This document shows, piece after piece, positions 39,521 to 49,459 of a stretch of 64,000 nucleotides of DNA (position 1 is the first letter of the stretch; each line of letters starts with the position of its first letter). The DNA is from Oceanobacillus salinisoli. GTDB lineage: Bacteria; Bacillota; Bacilli; Bacillales; Amphibacillaceae. The stretch is from the NCBI RefSeq assembly GCF_009733865.1, contig NZ_WOFB01000011.1:124001-188000 (forward strand). The letters run 5' to 3'. Below the pieces are notes generated by a model, which was not told the DNA's origin, did not search any database, and was given only the letters and a program-made list of their open reading frames with translations. A program made the translations under genes and the position numbers.

Positions 39521-40472
39521 AATCATTTTCCATATTTTGGTATAGTTCTCTTTCAAGCAATTTTGGAATCTTATTTGCAGTAACTTTTAAAAATTGTACA
39601 ATAAATGGATAATCCAATTCCGGCTTAGAGGAAAGTAAATCCCCCCACCATTCGGCTTCATATCTACATAGCATACTTAAGTTATATAAAAGCAAATAAT
39701 GAACCATCACTTCTGAGACTGGTAAAAAATGATTTCTGTGAATCGGAAAATAGATTTCACCTTCATTTATATGAATAAAAAAGGGCCCTTTGGATGATAG
39801 CAATTTTCTCTCTAATTCAACATAAATAGAAGATTGCTGATAGTCGATGTTTTGAATCTGAGGCAAAAAAGGTTCAATCCTTTTTACAAATGCTTTTTCT
39901 GTTAAATGATGGGTATCCATCAGCCATACAGGAAACTGTAATAGCCTGGAGTTTACCGTTCCAACCATCGTCATTTTCTCATCCCCTTGAAAGGAAAAAA
40001 AGGATTGCATCTCTGGTATGACGGAAAACAAATCTTCCATCTTTATTTTTTCAAAAGGTATCGGATCAATGGTAAAAAGATATTTTGAAAAATAAGGAAA
40101 AAGTCCTTTTTGCTGTACTTTTACTTCATCATTCATAAAGGTATAGTTGCGTTTTTTTCGCTTTCTTGTGGTAACTCCATGTGATAAAAGTGTCGTGGAT
40201 TCAGGATAGTCTGGTCGTTTCGTTAGTAGACAGGCCTTTAAAACATGTGTTAACCCATAAAAATATAGTACTGGTTTTGCAAAAATATCTACTTCATGTC
40301 CGATTTCATAAAATCTTCTTCCATGGTCAAGATAATACATAAATGCACTACAATTATTATAGCTTTTTGTTTCAGCATCTGTTTCCTCTAATTGTTTATA
40401 GCAGTGAAGCAAATAGTTTTGTGCAGTTTGTTGTGATGTTAAATACATGTAAAAGTCACTGTTTTCGAGCAT
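39519..40472 (-). CDS. yaaC: YaaC-like protein
   Basis: 317-residue soluble protein matching the YaaC family by position (between gyrA and guaB, convergent with the former) and by content: LYFYGLTHVLKACLLTKRPDYP, TLLSHGVTTRKRKK and LLYNLSMLCRYEAEWWGDLL. The ALTHVLKA-like helix recalls a HEPN-type fold, but this is a guess. Function is not established for the family. Confidence 0.85.
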   Translation of the reverse strand: MLENSDFYMYLTSQQTAQNYLLHCYKQLEETDAETKSYNNCSAFMYYLDHGRRFYEIGHEVDIFAKPVLYFYGLTHVLKACLLTKRPDYPESTTLLSHGVTTRKRKKRNYTFMNDEVKVQQKGLFPYFSKYLFTIDPIPFEKIKMEDLFSVIPEMQSFFSFQGDEKMTMVGTVNSRLLQFPVWLMDTHHLTEKAFVKRIEPFLPQIQNIDYQQSSIYVELERKLLSSKGPFFIHINEGEIYFPIHRNHFLPVSEVMVHYLLLYNLSMLCRYEAEWWGDLLSSKPELDYPFIVQFLKVTANKIPKLLERELYQNMEND

Positions 40473-40621
40473 AGTCTCTCCCCACCAAAAATTCAGAATC
40501 TATTTTCTTTTTAATTTCCAATAATATGTTATTGAAAAAGGAAAATAGTTGGCGTATGGTATATAAAAATAGATTTACCTACTAGTTTAATCATTTATGT
40601 TTCATTAAATACATTTTATAA

Positions 40622-42103
<1,482 letters not shown>

Positions 42104-42133
42104 TAGATCGGTACTCTATTATGGGAAATTTTT

Positions 42134-42166
42134 ATAGATGAGGACTTTCCTCATCTATTTTTTTTG
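42134..42166 (+). terminator. Terminator of guaB
   Basis: ATAGATGAGG and CCTCATCTAT form a 10 bp perfect stem with a 5-base loop, followed by TTTTTTTTGCC. Confidence 0.92.
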
Positions 42167-42259
42167 CCGCCTGTATGGTAAAATAAACAAGTGTTTTTTT
42201 AATAGAGCCGCAAATAGAATAATTTAAAGATATGAAACAGAAACTTGGAGGTAAGAACG

Positions 42260-43594
42260 TTGAAGTACAACATGAGAAAATTGTCGATTCTTTTTACATT
42301 AGCCGTAATATTCATTTCGATTACGCTTCATCCTAACCATATAAACGCTCAGGAACATTTAGATTTAAATTCGGAATCAGCCATTTTAGTTGATTTTGAC
42401 TCGGGGAGAATTTTATATGCCAAAAACCCGGATGCTACGATTCCTCCAGCAAGTATGACGAAAATGATGACGGAGTATTTAGTGTTAGAAGCCATTCAGG
42501 AAGGTGAAATAACATGGGATACAACGACACAAATTAGTGATTATGCATACAGTATCTCGGCAAATGACGCCTTTTCTGGAGTGGGCTTAAGGCAGAATCA
42601 GGACTATACAGTAAAATCATTGTATGAAGCAATGGCTATTAATTCAGATAATGCTACAACGATTGCTCTTGCGGAATTAATTGCTGGTTCTGAAGGTGAA
42701 TTTGTTGAAATGATGAATGAAAAGGCAGAAGAAATGGGCCTTACAGAGTATGAGTTCGTTAATTCTACAGGACTTGATAATGCAGATTTGGACGGAAACC
42801 ATCCAGAAGGCACAGAAGCAGATGATTTAAACTTATTATCTGCTAGATCTACTGCATTACTTGCATATAATCTTGTTCATGACTTTCCAGAGGTTTTGGA
42901 AACATCCTCTATTCCAGAAACAACATTTGATGGCCAAACCATTACTAACTGGAATTGGATGTTAGAACACGAAGGAGTCAATTTTAAACAGTTTTATTAT
43001 GAAGGAGTAGATGGATTAAAAACTGGTTATACAGAAAGTGGAGGAAACAGTTTTACTAGTACAGCCATCAGAAATGGAACTCGTTTAATTTCAGTAGTTA
43101 TGAGAGCCGATAGCCGTGAAGAGCGCTTTGAAGAAACAGCCAAGCTCCTGGATTATGGATTTAACAATTTCCAAACAGAAGAATTGTTCCCATCAGGCTA
43201 TCAGCTGGAGGGGGAATCTGCCATTCCAGTTGCCAAAGGGAAGGAAGATTTTGTTGATGTTTCAATAAGTGACTCTATTGCGCTTCCAATTCAACCAGAA
43301 GAAGAAGAATTATATCGTATCGAATATCAAATGGATGAGGAAAAGTTAAATGAAAATGGGGAACTGATTGCTCCTGTTGAAAAAGGTGAAGTAATTGGTA
43401 CAGCCACATTGGTATATGAAGGCGAGCAAAACGAAGGGTTTATTGATACGGATGCAATCAGTTCTGTTAATTTGGTTACAGAGGCATCTGTAGAAAAAGC
43501 AAATTGGTTTATGCTGACAATCGGAGCCATTGGTGACTTTTTTGCTAATATTTTCTCTTCTGCGGTAAATTGGATTACAGGTTTATTTAATTAA
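42260..43594 (+). CDS. dacA: D-alanyl-D-alanine carboxypeptidase PBP5 (DacA)
   Basis: Trims the terminal D-alanine from peptidoglycan pentapeptides at the cell surface. The start is set at the TTG at 42260, 7 bases behind GGAGGT, giving 444 residues. A signal peptide (about 5-30, cut after INAQ) is followed by the transpeptidase domain with S65-M-T-K68, S129-D-N131 and K254-T-G, and by the C-terminal beta domain. The last ~25 residues (NWFMLTIGAIGDFFANIFSSAVNWITGLF) form the amphipathic membrane anchor. In B. subtilis pdxST follows; here serS does. Confidence 0.96.
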   Translation: MKYNMRKLSILFTLAVIFISITLHPNHINAQEHLDLNSESAILVDFDSGRILYAKNPDATIPPASMTKMMTEYLVLEAIQEGEITWDTTTQISDYAYSISANDAFSGVGLRQNQDYTVKSLYEAMAINSDNATTIALAELIAGSEGEFVEMMNEKAEEMGLTEYEFVNSTGLDNADLDGNHPEGTEADDLNLLSARSTALLAYNLVHDFPEVLETSSIPETTFDGQTITNWNWMLEHEGVNFKQFYYEGVDGLKTGYTESGGNSFTSTAIRNGTRLISVVMRADSREERFEETAKLLDYGFNNFQTEELFPSGYQLEGESAIPVAKGKEDFVDVSISDSIALPIQPEEEELYRIEYQMDEEKLNENGELIAPVEKGEVIGTATLVYEGEQNEGFIDTDAISSVNLVTEASVEKANWFMLTIGAIGDFFANIFSSAVNWITGLFN

Positions 43595-43689
43595 TAAATG
43601 GATAGACTTGCTTCTTGAATTAAAATGGCTTATGATAATTATAAATTAAATGGATACATTAAAACATGCTGCTTAATAGTATTGATAGG

Positions 43690-43917
43690 AATAAGTAACA
43701 GTGTAGCTATCTTTAGAGAGTCGATGGTTGGTGGGAATCGATGGTAGGTTACTGTGAATCCATCCTTGAACTGGTTTACGGAAAAGTTTTTACTGAGTAA
43801 GTAAACCCGGTTACGTACCGTTACATACGTTAAAGCCGGAAGAGATATTCTCTTCAACAAGGGTGGCAACGCGGGAATCAAACTCTCGTCCCTATATTTA
43901 GGGATGGGAGTTTTTTT
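43690..43917 (+). ncRNA. T-box riboswitch, serine, upstream of serS
   Basis: Senses uncharged tRNA-Ser and lets transcription read into serS. The T-box core GGGTGGCAACGCGGG is at 43861-43875. The stem I specifier region reads GAATCCA (43756-43762), giving specifier TCC for serine. The terminator stem CTCTCGTCCCTA/TAGGGATGGGAG (from 43883) runs into TTTTTTT, and the core can pair with its 5' part to form the antiterminator. Confidence 0.93.
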
Positions 43918-44169
43918 ATTTGGCTCTTTTCGTAAAGTCTGTTGCTATTGATACGATACAAATTCCGACATGAGTAGATTGCAACACTGCCCTCGCTACA
44001 ATTAACCAGCTTAATAGCGGTTCGATTTATGAAGAGTTTATTTATCCTGATCTATGTTAAGAAGAAAGAAGCATAAAACTAAGAAGTGTATGTCCGTGGC
44101 GGTAGAATAAGCTGCAACTCATGTCGTATTCTATAGAGTCTTTTCATTACATTAAAGGAGGAATAAAAC

Positions 44170-45444
44170 ATGCTGGATATGAAGTACTTAAGAAATAATT
44201 TTGAAGAGGTAAAGGCAAAGCTAACACATCGAGGTGAGGATTTATCAGAATTGGACCATTTTGGTGAGTTAGATGAGAGACGTAGGAAATTAATAGCTGA
44301 AACAGAAAGCTTAAAGGCAAAACGAAATGAAGTAACGAAACAAATTTCTGTGTTAAAAAAGGAGAAAAAGGATGCAGAACCTGCAATTAAGGAGATGCGT
44401 GAAGTTGGCGAGCAAATTTCAACTCTAGATAAGGAACTAAAAGAGATTGAAGAAAAATTACAGCAAATCCTGCTATCCATTCCTAATATTCCTCATGAGA
44501 GTGTTCCCGTTGGTGAAGATGAGGATGATAATGTAGAGGCACGGAAGTGGGGGGATATTCCGGCATTTGATTTTGAAGAAAAACCGCATTGGGATATCGC
44601 AACAGGCTTGGATATTTTAGATTTTGAACGTGCTGGTAAAGTAACTGGAAGCCGCTTTGTCTTTTATAAAGGGTTAGGTGCTAGACTGGAACGTGCCCTT
44701 TTAAACTTTATGATGGACTTACATGCGGATGAACATGGGTATGTGGAAATGCTGCCACCTTATATTGTAAATCGTACGAGTATGACAGGTACCGGGCAAC
44801 TTCCAAAATTTGAAGAAGATGCATTTAAATTAGAGGGATGGGACTATTTCATGGTGCCTACTGCTGAAGTTCCAGTGACAAACTATCATCGCGATGAAAT
44901 TTTAAATGCAGACGATCTTCCAAAACAATATGTTGCTTTCAGTGGAAGCTTTCGGTCTGAGGCTGGATCTGCTGGGCGTGATACGAGAGGTTTGATTCGC
45001 CAGCATCAATTTAACAAAGTAGAGCTGGTTCATTTCGCTAAACCTGAAGATTCTTATGAAACATTAGAAACATTAACCGGCCATGCTGAAAAAGTTCTAC
45101 AGTTGCTCGAATTGCCATATCGTGTAATGAGTATGTGTACAGGTGATTTAGGATTTACGGCTGCGAAAAAATATGACATTGAAGTATGGATACCTAATCA
45201 GAATACGTACCGTGAAATCTCTTCTTGCTCTAATTTTGAAGACTTCCAGGCAAGACGTGCTGGAATTCGCTTCCGTAGAGAGGCGAATGGCAAACCGGAG
45301 TTTGTCCATACATTAAATGGTTCTGGCCTAGCAGTTGGAAGAACCGTTGCAGCTATTTTAGAGAATTACCAACAAGAGGATGGTTCTGTAAAAGTACCAA
45401 AAGTGCTGATTCCTTATATGGGTGGAATAGAAGTTATAAAATAG
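44170..45444 (+). CDS. serS: Seryl-tRNA synthetase
   Basis: Class II synthetase that charges serine tRNAs. 424 residues: N-terminal long coiled-coil arm (about 30-100) that grips the tRNA variable arm; then the catalytic core with [14 protein letters not shown], motif 2 [21 protein letters not shown] and motif 3 [26 protein letters not shown] is 8 bases before the ATG. Expression is under the serine T-box, and a serine tRNA gene lies 230 bases downstream. Confidence 0.97.
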   Translation: MLDMKYLRNNFEEVKAKLTHRGEDLSELDHFGELDERRRKLIAETESLKAKRNEVTKQISVLKKEKKDAEPAIKEMREVGEQISTLDKELKEIEEKLQQILLSIPNIPHESVPVGEDEDDNVEARKWGDIPAFDFEEKPHWDIATGLDILDFERAGKVTGSRFVFYKGLGARLERALLNFMMDLHADEHGYVEMLPPYIVNRTSMTGTGQLPKFEEDAFKLEGWDYFMVPTAEVPVTNYHRDEILNADDLPKQYVAFSGSFRSEAGSAGRDTRGLIRQHQFNKVELVHFAKPEDSYETLETLTGHAEKVLQLLELPYRVMSMCTGDLGFTAAKKYDIEVWIPNQNTYREISSCSNFEDFQARRAGIRFRREANGKPEFVHTLNGSGLAVGRTVAAILENYQQEDGSVKVPKVLIPYMGGIEVIK

Positions 45445-45483
45445 GTGAAAACTAGGGAGGGTAACATGCTCTCCTCATATTTT

Positions 45484-45604
45484 TTACACGTTAGGAAAGT
45501 ATAAAATTTTAGCAAAGAAGCTTTTCGACGTAGCTAAAATTTTAACGTCCTAAGTATAAGAAAAACTCGCATTCGCTAAAGGACGAGCGAATGCGAGTTT
45601 TTCT
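45484..45604 (+). repeat. Dispersed element family 2 (double-hairpin), best copy
   Basis: Starts ACACGTTAGGAAAGTATAAA, with first stem TAAAATTTTAGC/GCTAAAATTTTA around AAAGAAGCTTTTCGACGTA, then ACGTCCTAAGTATAAG, then a perfect 19 bp stem: AGAAAAACTCGCATTCGCT (45551-45569) with AGCGAATGCGAGTTTTTCT (45586-45604 region) around an AAAGGACG loop. It is positioned to act as a serS terminator. Related copies are at 15105, 23848, 57340 and 63452. Confidence 0.9.
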
Positions 45605-45625
45605 AAATAAATTATCAAATAAATA

Positions 45626-45655
45626 TTGACATGTATTTACCAAATATGTTATATT
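45626..45655 (+). promoter_or_regulatory. Sigma-A promoter of tRNA-Ser
   Basis: TTGACA (45626-45631), 18 bases, TATATT (45650-45655), 15 bases before the tRNA. Confidence 0.75.
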
Positions 45656-45670
45656 ATTTCTTGTCGTCAT

Positions 45671-45763
45671 GGAGGTATACCCAAGTCTGGCTGAAGGGAT
45701 CGGTCTTGAACACCGACAGGCGGGTCAAACCGCGCGGGGGTTCGAATCCCTCTACCTCCTCCA
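45671..45763 (+). tRNA. tRNA-Ser(TGA)
   Basis: 93 bases including an encoded CCA. Acceptor GGAGGTA/TACCTCC, anticodon stem TCGGT/ACCGA with loop CTTGAAC (anticodon TGA), a long variable arm typical of serine tRNAs, and T arm GGGGG-TTCGAAT-CCCTC. The discriminator base (73) is T; serine tRNAs usually have G there. Position behind serS matches trnSL-Ser1 of B. subtilis. Confidence 0.95.
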
Positions 45764-45800
45764 TTTTAACTAAAAAACGCGTACATAATATTGGAGATAA

Positions 45801-45840
45801 AAAACACCGTTACGTTTTATTTGTAACGGTGTTTTATTAT
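45801..45840 (+). terminator. Terminator of tRNA-Ser
   Basis: AAAACACCGTTAC and GTAACGGTGTTTT form a 13 bp perfect stem with a 9-base loop, followed by ATTATTG. Confidence 0.88.
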
Positions 45841-45899
45841 TGCTTAGGAAATTATAAAATGTAAAACCTGTGGATAATTTTCTACTATAAGTAGCCACA

Positions 45900-46045
45900 T
45901 CCAGCTCTAGCGCCCAGCGACTAGCGAGACTTCCTTCGCCTCCGCACGATAAGTCAACATCGATTCCCTTCGTTCGTCGTGTTTCCTTTATCTCCTGCAG
46001 CTCAGTCCAGTCCGTACGTCGCTAAACGGGCGCTTGCGCTTTTGT
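45900..46045. repeat. Family 4 repeat (TCTAGCGCCCAGCGACT ... GGGCGCTTGCGCTTTT)
   Basis: A GC-rich island in AT-rich DNA: CCAGCTCTAGCGCCCAGCGA at the left, ATCTCCTGCAGCTCAGTCCA in the middle and GTACGTCGCTAAACGGGCGC then TTGCGCTTTTGTTCTTTTTT at the right. Arms AGCGCC/GGGCGCT are inverted, so the whole unit could fold. A truncated match to the right end is at 4436. Similar GGCGCTTGCGCTTTT-ending intergenic repeats are common in Bacillaceae. It lies behind the sasA remnant (minus strand). Confidence 0.75.
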
Positions 46046-46069
46046 TCTTTTTTCTAAACACGTAATAAT

Positions 46070-46591
46070 TCACTTTATAAAAGATTCCAGGAAATTAATT
46101 GGAAAATGAGGTTTCTCTTCATTATCTGGTTGGTCTTGTTCTTTTACTTCATTTACTTCTTTATGCAGCTGCTCCATCCGTTGATCTAAATCATTTGCTA
46201 CTTTGGCTGCATCCGCTAATTCTTTGGATAAATGTTCAGGTATGGCATTATCGTATTTATAGTATATTTTATGTCCCAGGCTGGCCCAAAAACCCATGGC
46301 AACAGTGCGGATCTGGATTTCTACATACACTTGCTCTACTCGATCCGACATAAACACCGGTACGGAGACTATTAAATGCAAACTTTTATATCCATTTGGT
46401 TTAGGGTGTTTAATATAATCCTTTTTTGTCACTAATGTGACATCTTTCTGGTGCTCAATCATTTCAGAAATACGGTAAATATCAGAAATAAAGGAACATA
46501 CGACTCGTATGCCAACAATATCCCTGATGTTCTCTTTGACCGAATCCAAGGATATGGGTAAATTTTTTATTTTCCAATTTCGGCTTGACAA
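46070..46591 (-). pseudogene. sasA: Small alarmone synthetase SasA (YwaC-like), N-terminally truncated
   Basis: Related to small (p)ppGpp synthetases. 173 codons remain against ~210 in B. subtilis YwaC. The C-terminal two thirds are well kept: IRDIVGIRVVCSFISDIYRI, KDYIKHPKPNGYKSLHLIV and EIQIRTVAMGFWASLGHKIYYK. The N-terminal ~70 residues, and part of the ATP-binding SRxKSxxSI stretch, are missing; upstream codons still read YLSSRNWKIKNLPISL, as if a segment was deleted. The only start is a TTG without ribosome site, overlapping the divergent proI promoter. Probably inactive. Confidence 0.75.
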
Positions 46592-46613
46592 ATATGGGAG
46601 AAGAGCATATATT
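46585..46613 (+). promoter_or_regulatory. Sigma-A promoter of the proI T-box transcript
   Basis: TTGACA (46585-46590), exactly 17 bases, TATATT (46608-46613). It overlaps the broken 5' end of the divergent sasA remnant. Confidence 0.8.
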
Positions 46614-46619
46614 ACTTAA

Positions 46620-46866
46620 AACAAAATGGACAGGAAAGACGCTGATTTGGCTAGTAGTACAATGTCTATTCGAAATAGAATGAAATCCTCAGACTGAAAG
46701 ATTCCAGCGAAGTCGCTTGTAAGAAATCTACCCTAGGTGTTGTTAGCATAAAACCAACCGCAGATTCCCATGTTATCAAAGAGTTTGGGGAAGATTGCTT
46801 ATCAATTTAGATGGTAACGCGGAACTCATTCCGTCCTATTGGATTAGGAAGGAATGGGCTTTTTTA
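46620..46866 (+). ncRNA. T-box riboswitch, probably proline, upstream of proI
   Basis: T-box core GATGGTAACGCGG (46810-46822) is a diverged form of GGGTGGNACCGCGG. It is followed by terminator stem CATTCCGTCCTA/TAGGAAGGAATG (46827-46856, one mismatch) and GGCTTTTTT. A TACCCTAGG segment at 46729-46737 can present CCT (46732-46734) as the proline specifier, in line with the proline gene it controls. The specifier is assigned by eye. Confidence 0.85.
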
Positions 46867-46916
46867 CGTCGTAAGTATAATAGAATCGAACACTTTTGCT
46901 AAAGGAGGCTAAAACA

Positions 46917-47732
46917 ATGGATAAGAACATAGCTTTTTTCGGAGCAGGCTCTGCTGCAGAGGCAATTTTGTCTGGGGTTATTAACGCTGGTATTGTTAAA
47001 AAGGACCAAATTAAAGTTGCAAATAAAAGCAATATTAATCGTTTAGAGTATATAAAAGAGAGATACCAGGTTTTCTGTACACAAGAAAAGGAAAGGATCA
47101 TTCAAGATGCCGATATTCTTATCTTAGCTATGAAACCCTATGATTTACATGATTTTATGCATGAAATAAAAGGACATATGAATAAAAGACAACTTATCAT
47201 CTCCATTCTCGCTGGAGTGTCTACCGATACGATTATAAAAGAATTGGAAATGGATTTACCTGTCATTCGCGCAATGCCAAATACCTCTGCAATGATTGGA
47301 TATTCCGCCACTGCCATTTCTAAAGGGAAATATGCAAGTAATGAACATGTTAACCAGGCAGAAAAACTATTTAACACCATCGGAACAACTACGATAGTGG
47401 CAGAAGCTGATATGCACATTGTTACGGCTATTTCTGGAAGTGGACCTGCTTATTTATATTATATGGTAGAGGCCATGGAAAACGCCGCTATAGAAGCAGG
47501 ATTAGACCAACAAACTGCAAAGGAATTAATCACACAAACAGTGGTTGGTGCTGGTGCGATGTTACAGCAATCAGAGGATTCACCAAATGTATTAAGACAA
47601 AAAATAACAAGTCCTAAAGGAACAACGGAAGCTGGGATTAAAGTGCTGGAGGAGAATCATTTTCAAAAGATTTTAATGGAATGTGTTAAAAGTGCAAAAG
47701 CACGTTCTGAGGAATTGGGAAAAGACCAATAA
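46917..47732 (+). CDS. proI: Pyrroline-5-carboxylate reductase
   Basis: Last step of proline synthesis, NAD(P)H-dependent. The start is the ATG at 46917, 8 bases behind GGAGG, giving 271 residues. Rossmann motif AFFGAGSAAEAILSGVI at the N-terminus, then IRAMPNTSAMIG, and the C-terminal dimer domain with the family signature GSGPAYLYYMVEAMENAAIEAGL and KITSPKGTTEAGI. The proline T-box upstream couples it to proline tRNA charging. Proline is also an osmolyte, which would suit a halotolerant host (inference). Confidence 0.95.
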   Translation: MDKNIAFFGAGSAAEAILSGVINAGIVKKDQIKVANKSNINRLEYIKERYQVFCTQEKERIIQDADILILAMKPYDLHDFMHEIKGHMNKRQLIISILAGVSTDTIIKELEMDLPVIRAMPNTSAMIGYSATAISKGKYASNEHVNQAEKLFNTIGTTTIVAEADMHIVTAISGSGPAYLYYMVEAMENAAIEAGLDQQTAKELITQTVVGAGAMLQQSEDSPNVLRQKITSPKGTTEAGIKVLEENHFQKILMECVKSAKARSEELGKDQ

Positions 47733-47733
47733 A

Positions 47734-47765
47734 AACAGAGAGGTCTACATAATGGCCTCCCTGTT
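47734..47765. terminator. Hairpin between convergent proI and dck
   Basis: AACAGAGAGG and CCTCCCTGTT pair (one mismatch) around a 12-base loop between the two stop codons. The T-runs are weak. Confidence 0.55.
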
Positions 47766-47769
47766 CTAA

Positions 47770-48450
47770 TCAGTATTTACCTCTTGATGTACGTTTTCTG
47801 GACTGTTGGATAAAATGGCCGACTTTCTCCAGGATTGGTTCAATGGATTTTTCTTCTTTCATGAGATCATAATCTGTAATATCAATCCGTAAAATAGGAC
47901 ATGCATTAAAATTATTAATCCATTCTTCATAACGACGATGCATTTCTTCCCAATAGGAAATCGGAGTACTTTTTTCCATGGATCGACCTCGTTCATCAAT
48001 TCGCTTTAATATGGCATCCAATGGCCCTTCTAAATAAATAAGAAGATCAGGATGTGGAAAATAAGGTGTCATTACCATGGACTCGAATAAATTGGTATAG
48101 GTTTCATAATCTGTTTTTGACATATTCCCATTTTCATAATGCATTTTAGCAAAAATTCCAGTATCCTCATAAATAGAGCGGTCTTGTATAAAACCTCCAC
48201 CATATTCAAAAATTTTCTTTTGCTCTTTAAAACGTTCTGCAAGGAAATAAATTTGTAAATGAAAACTCCAGCGTTCAAAGTCACGATAGAAATCTTCTAA
48301 ATATGGATTGGTTTCTACTTTTTCAAGTGAGGTTTTAAAATTCAGTGCTTTTGCTAATGCTTTGGTCATGGTAGATTTACCTACGCCTACCGTACCCGCA
48401 ATAGTAATGACACTATCATTTGGGATTTGATATTTTTCTCTTAGATTCAT
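47770..48450 (-). CDS. dck: Deoxyadenosine/deoxycytidine kinase
   Basis: Salvage kinase that phosphorylates deoxyadenosine and deoxycytidine. The start is set at the second ATG (48450, MNLREKYQIPND), 7 bases behind AAGGGG, giving 226 residues. P-loop AGTVGVGKSTMTKALAK, the conserved FERWSFHLQIYFLAERF and QDRSIYEDTGIFAK (DRS motif), and the lid RIDERGRSMEK are seen. It overlaps the end of dgk, so the two form one operon as in B. subtilis. Confidence 0.95.
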   Translation of the reverse strand: MNLREKYQIPNDSVITIAGTVGVGKSTMTKALAKALNFKTSLEKVETNPYLEDFYRDFERWSFHLQIYFLAERFKEQKKIFEYGGGFIQDRSIYEDTGIFAKMHYENGNMSKTDYETYTNLFESMVMTPYFPHPDLLIYLEGPLDAILKRIDERGRSMEKSTPISYWEEMHRRYEEWINNFNACPILRIDITDYDLMKEEKSIEPILEKVGHFIQQSRKRTSRGKY

Positions 48451-49105
48451 GTACATTCCCCTTCATTTTCTCGATGCTAATCTCTTTAATATGCCTGTCT
48501 ACCATACTAATGATTGTTTCTAAATCATTTTGATAGGTAACAAAGTCCATTTTATCACCGTCAATGCGGATAACAGGTATATCTGGATGCATCCTTTCAA
48601 ATTCATTCATATAGACTTCGTAGTCCTTGGATAGCTGCTCAAGGTAAGATGGTTTTATATTTTTCTCGATGTCTCTTCCACGCTTGCGTATCCGATTCAA
48701 AATAGTATCAAGGCTTGCATTTAGATAAATCATGATATTTGGAACAGGCATATCTGCTGTTAATATGTGATAGATTTTCTCGTATTTATTAAGCTTGTCC
48801 GCTTGTAAGGTACGTTTAGCAAAAATCATATTTTTAGATATATGGTAATCAGCAACAACTGGTTTACCTTTTAGTAAATACTGCTGTTCAATATCTTCTA
48901 ATTGTTTAAATCGATTGCATAAGAAGAACATTTCTGTTTGGAAGCTCCATGCTTCAATATCATCATAGAATTTCCCTAGAAAAGGATTCTCTTCTACAAT
49001 TTCTTTTAATAAATGAAAATCATAATGATTGGAAAGCTTTTTTGCAAGAGATGTCTTTCCAATTCCAATAGGTCCCTCTATAGCAATAAAAGGAACTTCA
49101 GCCAT
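48416..49105 (-). CDS. dgk: Deoxyguanosine kinase
   Basis: Salvage kinase for deoxyguanosine, paralogous to Dck. The start is the ATG at 49105 (MAEVPFIAIEGPIGIGKTSL), 7 bases behind GGAGG; an in-frame 14-codon extension has no site. 229 residues, P-loop at 10-17, EAWSFQTEMFFLCNRFKQ, ADYHISKNMIFA (the DYH version of the DRS motif, typical of Dgk), and lid RIRKRGRDIEK. The C-terminus is ~20 residues longer than in B. subtilis, running into dck. Confidence 0.95.
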   Translation of the reverse strand: MAEVPFIAIEGPIGIGKTSLAKKLSNHYDFHLLKEIVEENPFLGKFYDDIEAWSFQTEMFFLCNRFKQLEDIEQQYLLKGKPVVADYHISKNMIFAKRTLQADKLNKYEKIYHILTADMPVPNIMIYLNASLDTILNRIRKRGRDIEKNIKPSYLEQLSKDYEVYMNEFERMHPDIPVIRIDGDKMDFVTYQNDLETIISMVDRHIKEISIEKMKGNVHESKRKISNPK

Positions 49106-49239
49106 AGCCAATCCTCCAATCCATTTGGCTTTACACGTGTAATACACAACTTATTATTTTAACATACATCTCACTGGTTTTATACTTTTCTTTTCGATGA
49201 ATTTTTTGTATAATTTAAAGTACTAACGTAAATTTTTTT

Positions 49240-49312
49240 GGCCTCGTAGCTCAGGGGATAGAGCAATGGTTTCCTAAACCATGTGTCGCAGGTTCGAATC
49301 CTGCCGGGGCCG
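49240..49312 (+). tRNA. tRNA-Arg(CCT)
   Basis: 73 bases. Acceptor GGCCTCG/CGGGGCC (one G-U), D arm GCTC/GAGC, anticodon stem ATGGT/ACCAT with loop TTCCTAA (anticodon CCT), T arm GCAGG-TTCGAAT-CCTGC, discriminator G. CCA is not encoded. A TATAAT at 49209 lies upstream with only a weak -35. Confidence 0.95.
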
Positions 49313-49459
49313 CTTGCTATCATTCCTACACCCCCTCAACGTAACATTTCACGATGTGGTTTCTTCACTTCCTTATCATACTAGCTGCAGTTCAAGATTT
49401 AGCACATTAGAGTCATTTCATGTAATCACGAAACTTCATAAATGAGAGGAGCTACCAAC

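Noticed and set aside
49240-49312. Genomic island attached at tRNA-Arg
   Set aside because: No integrase, no repeated tRNA 3' end at the far border and native-looking genes; kept only as a synteny observation.
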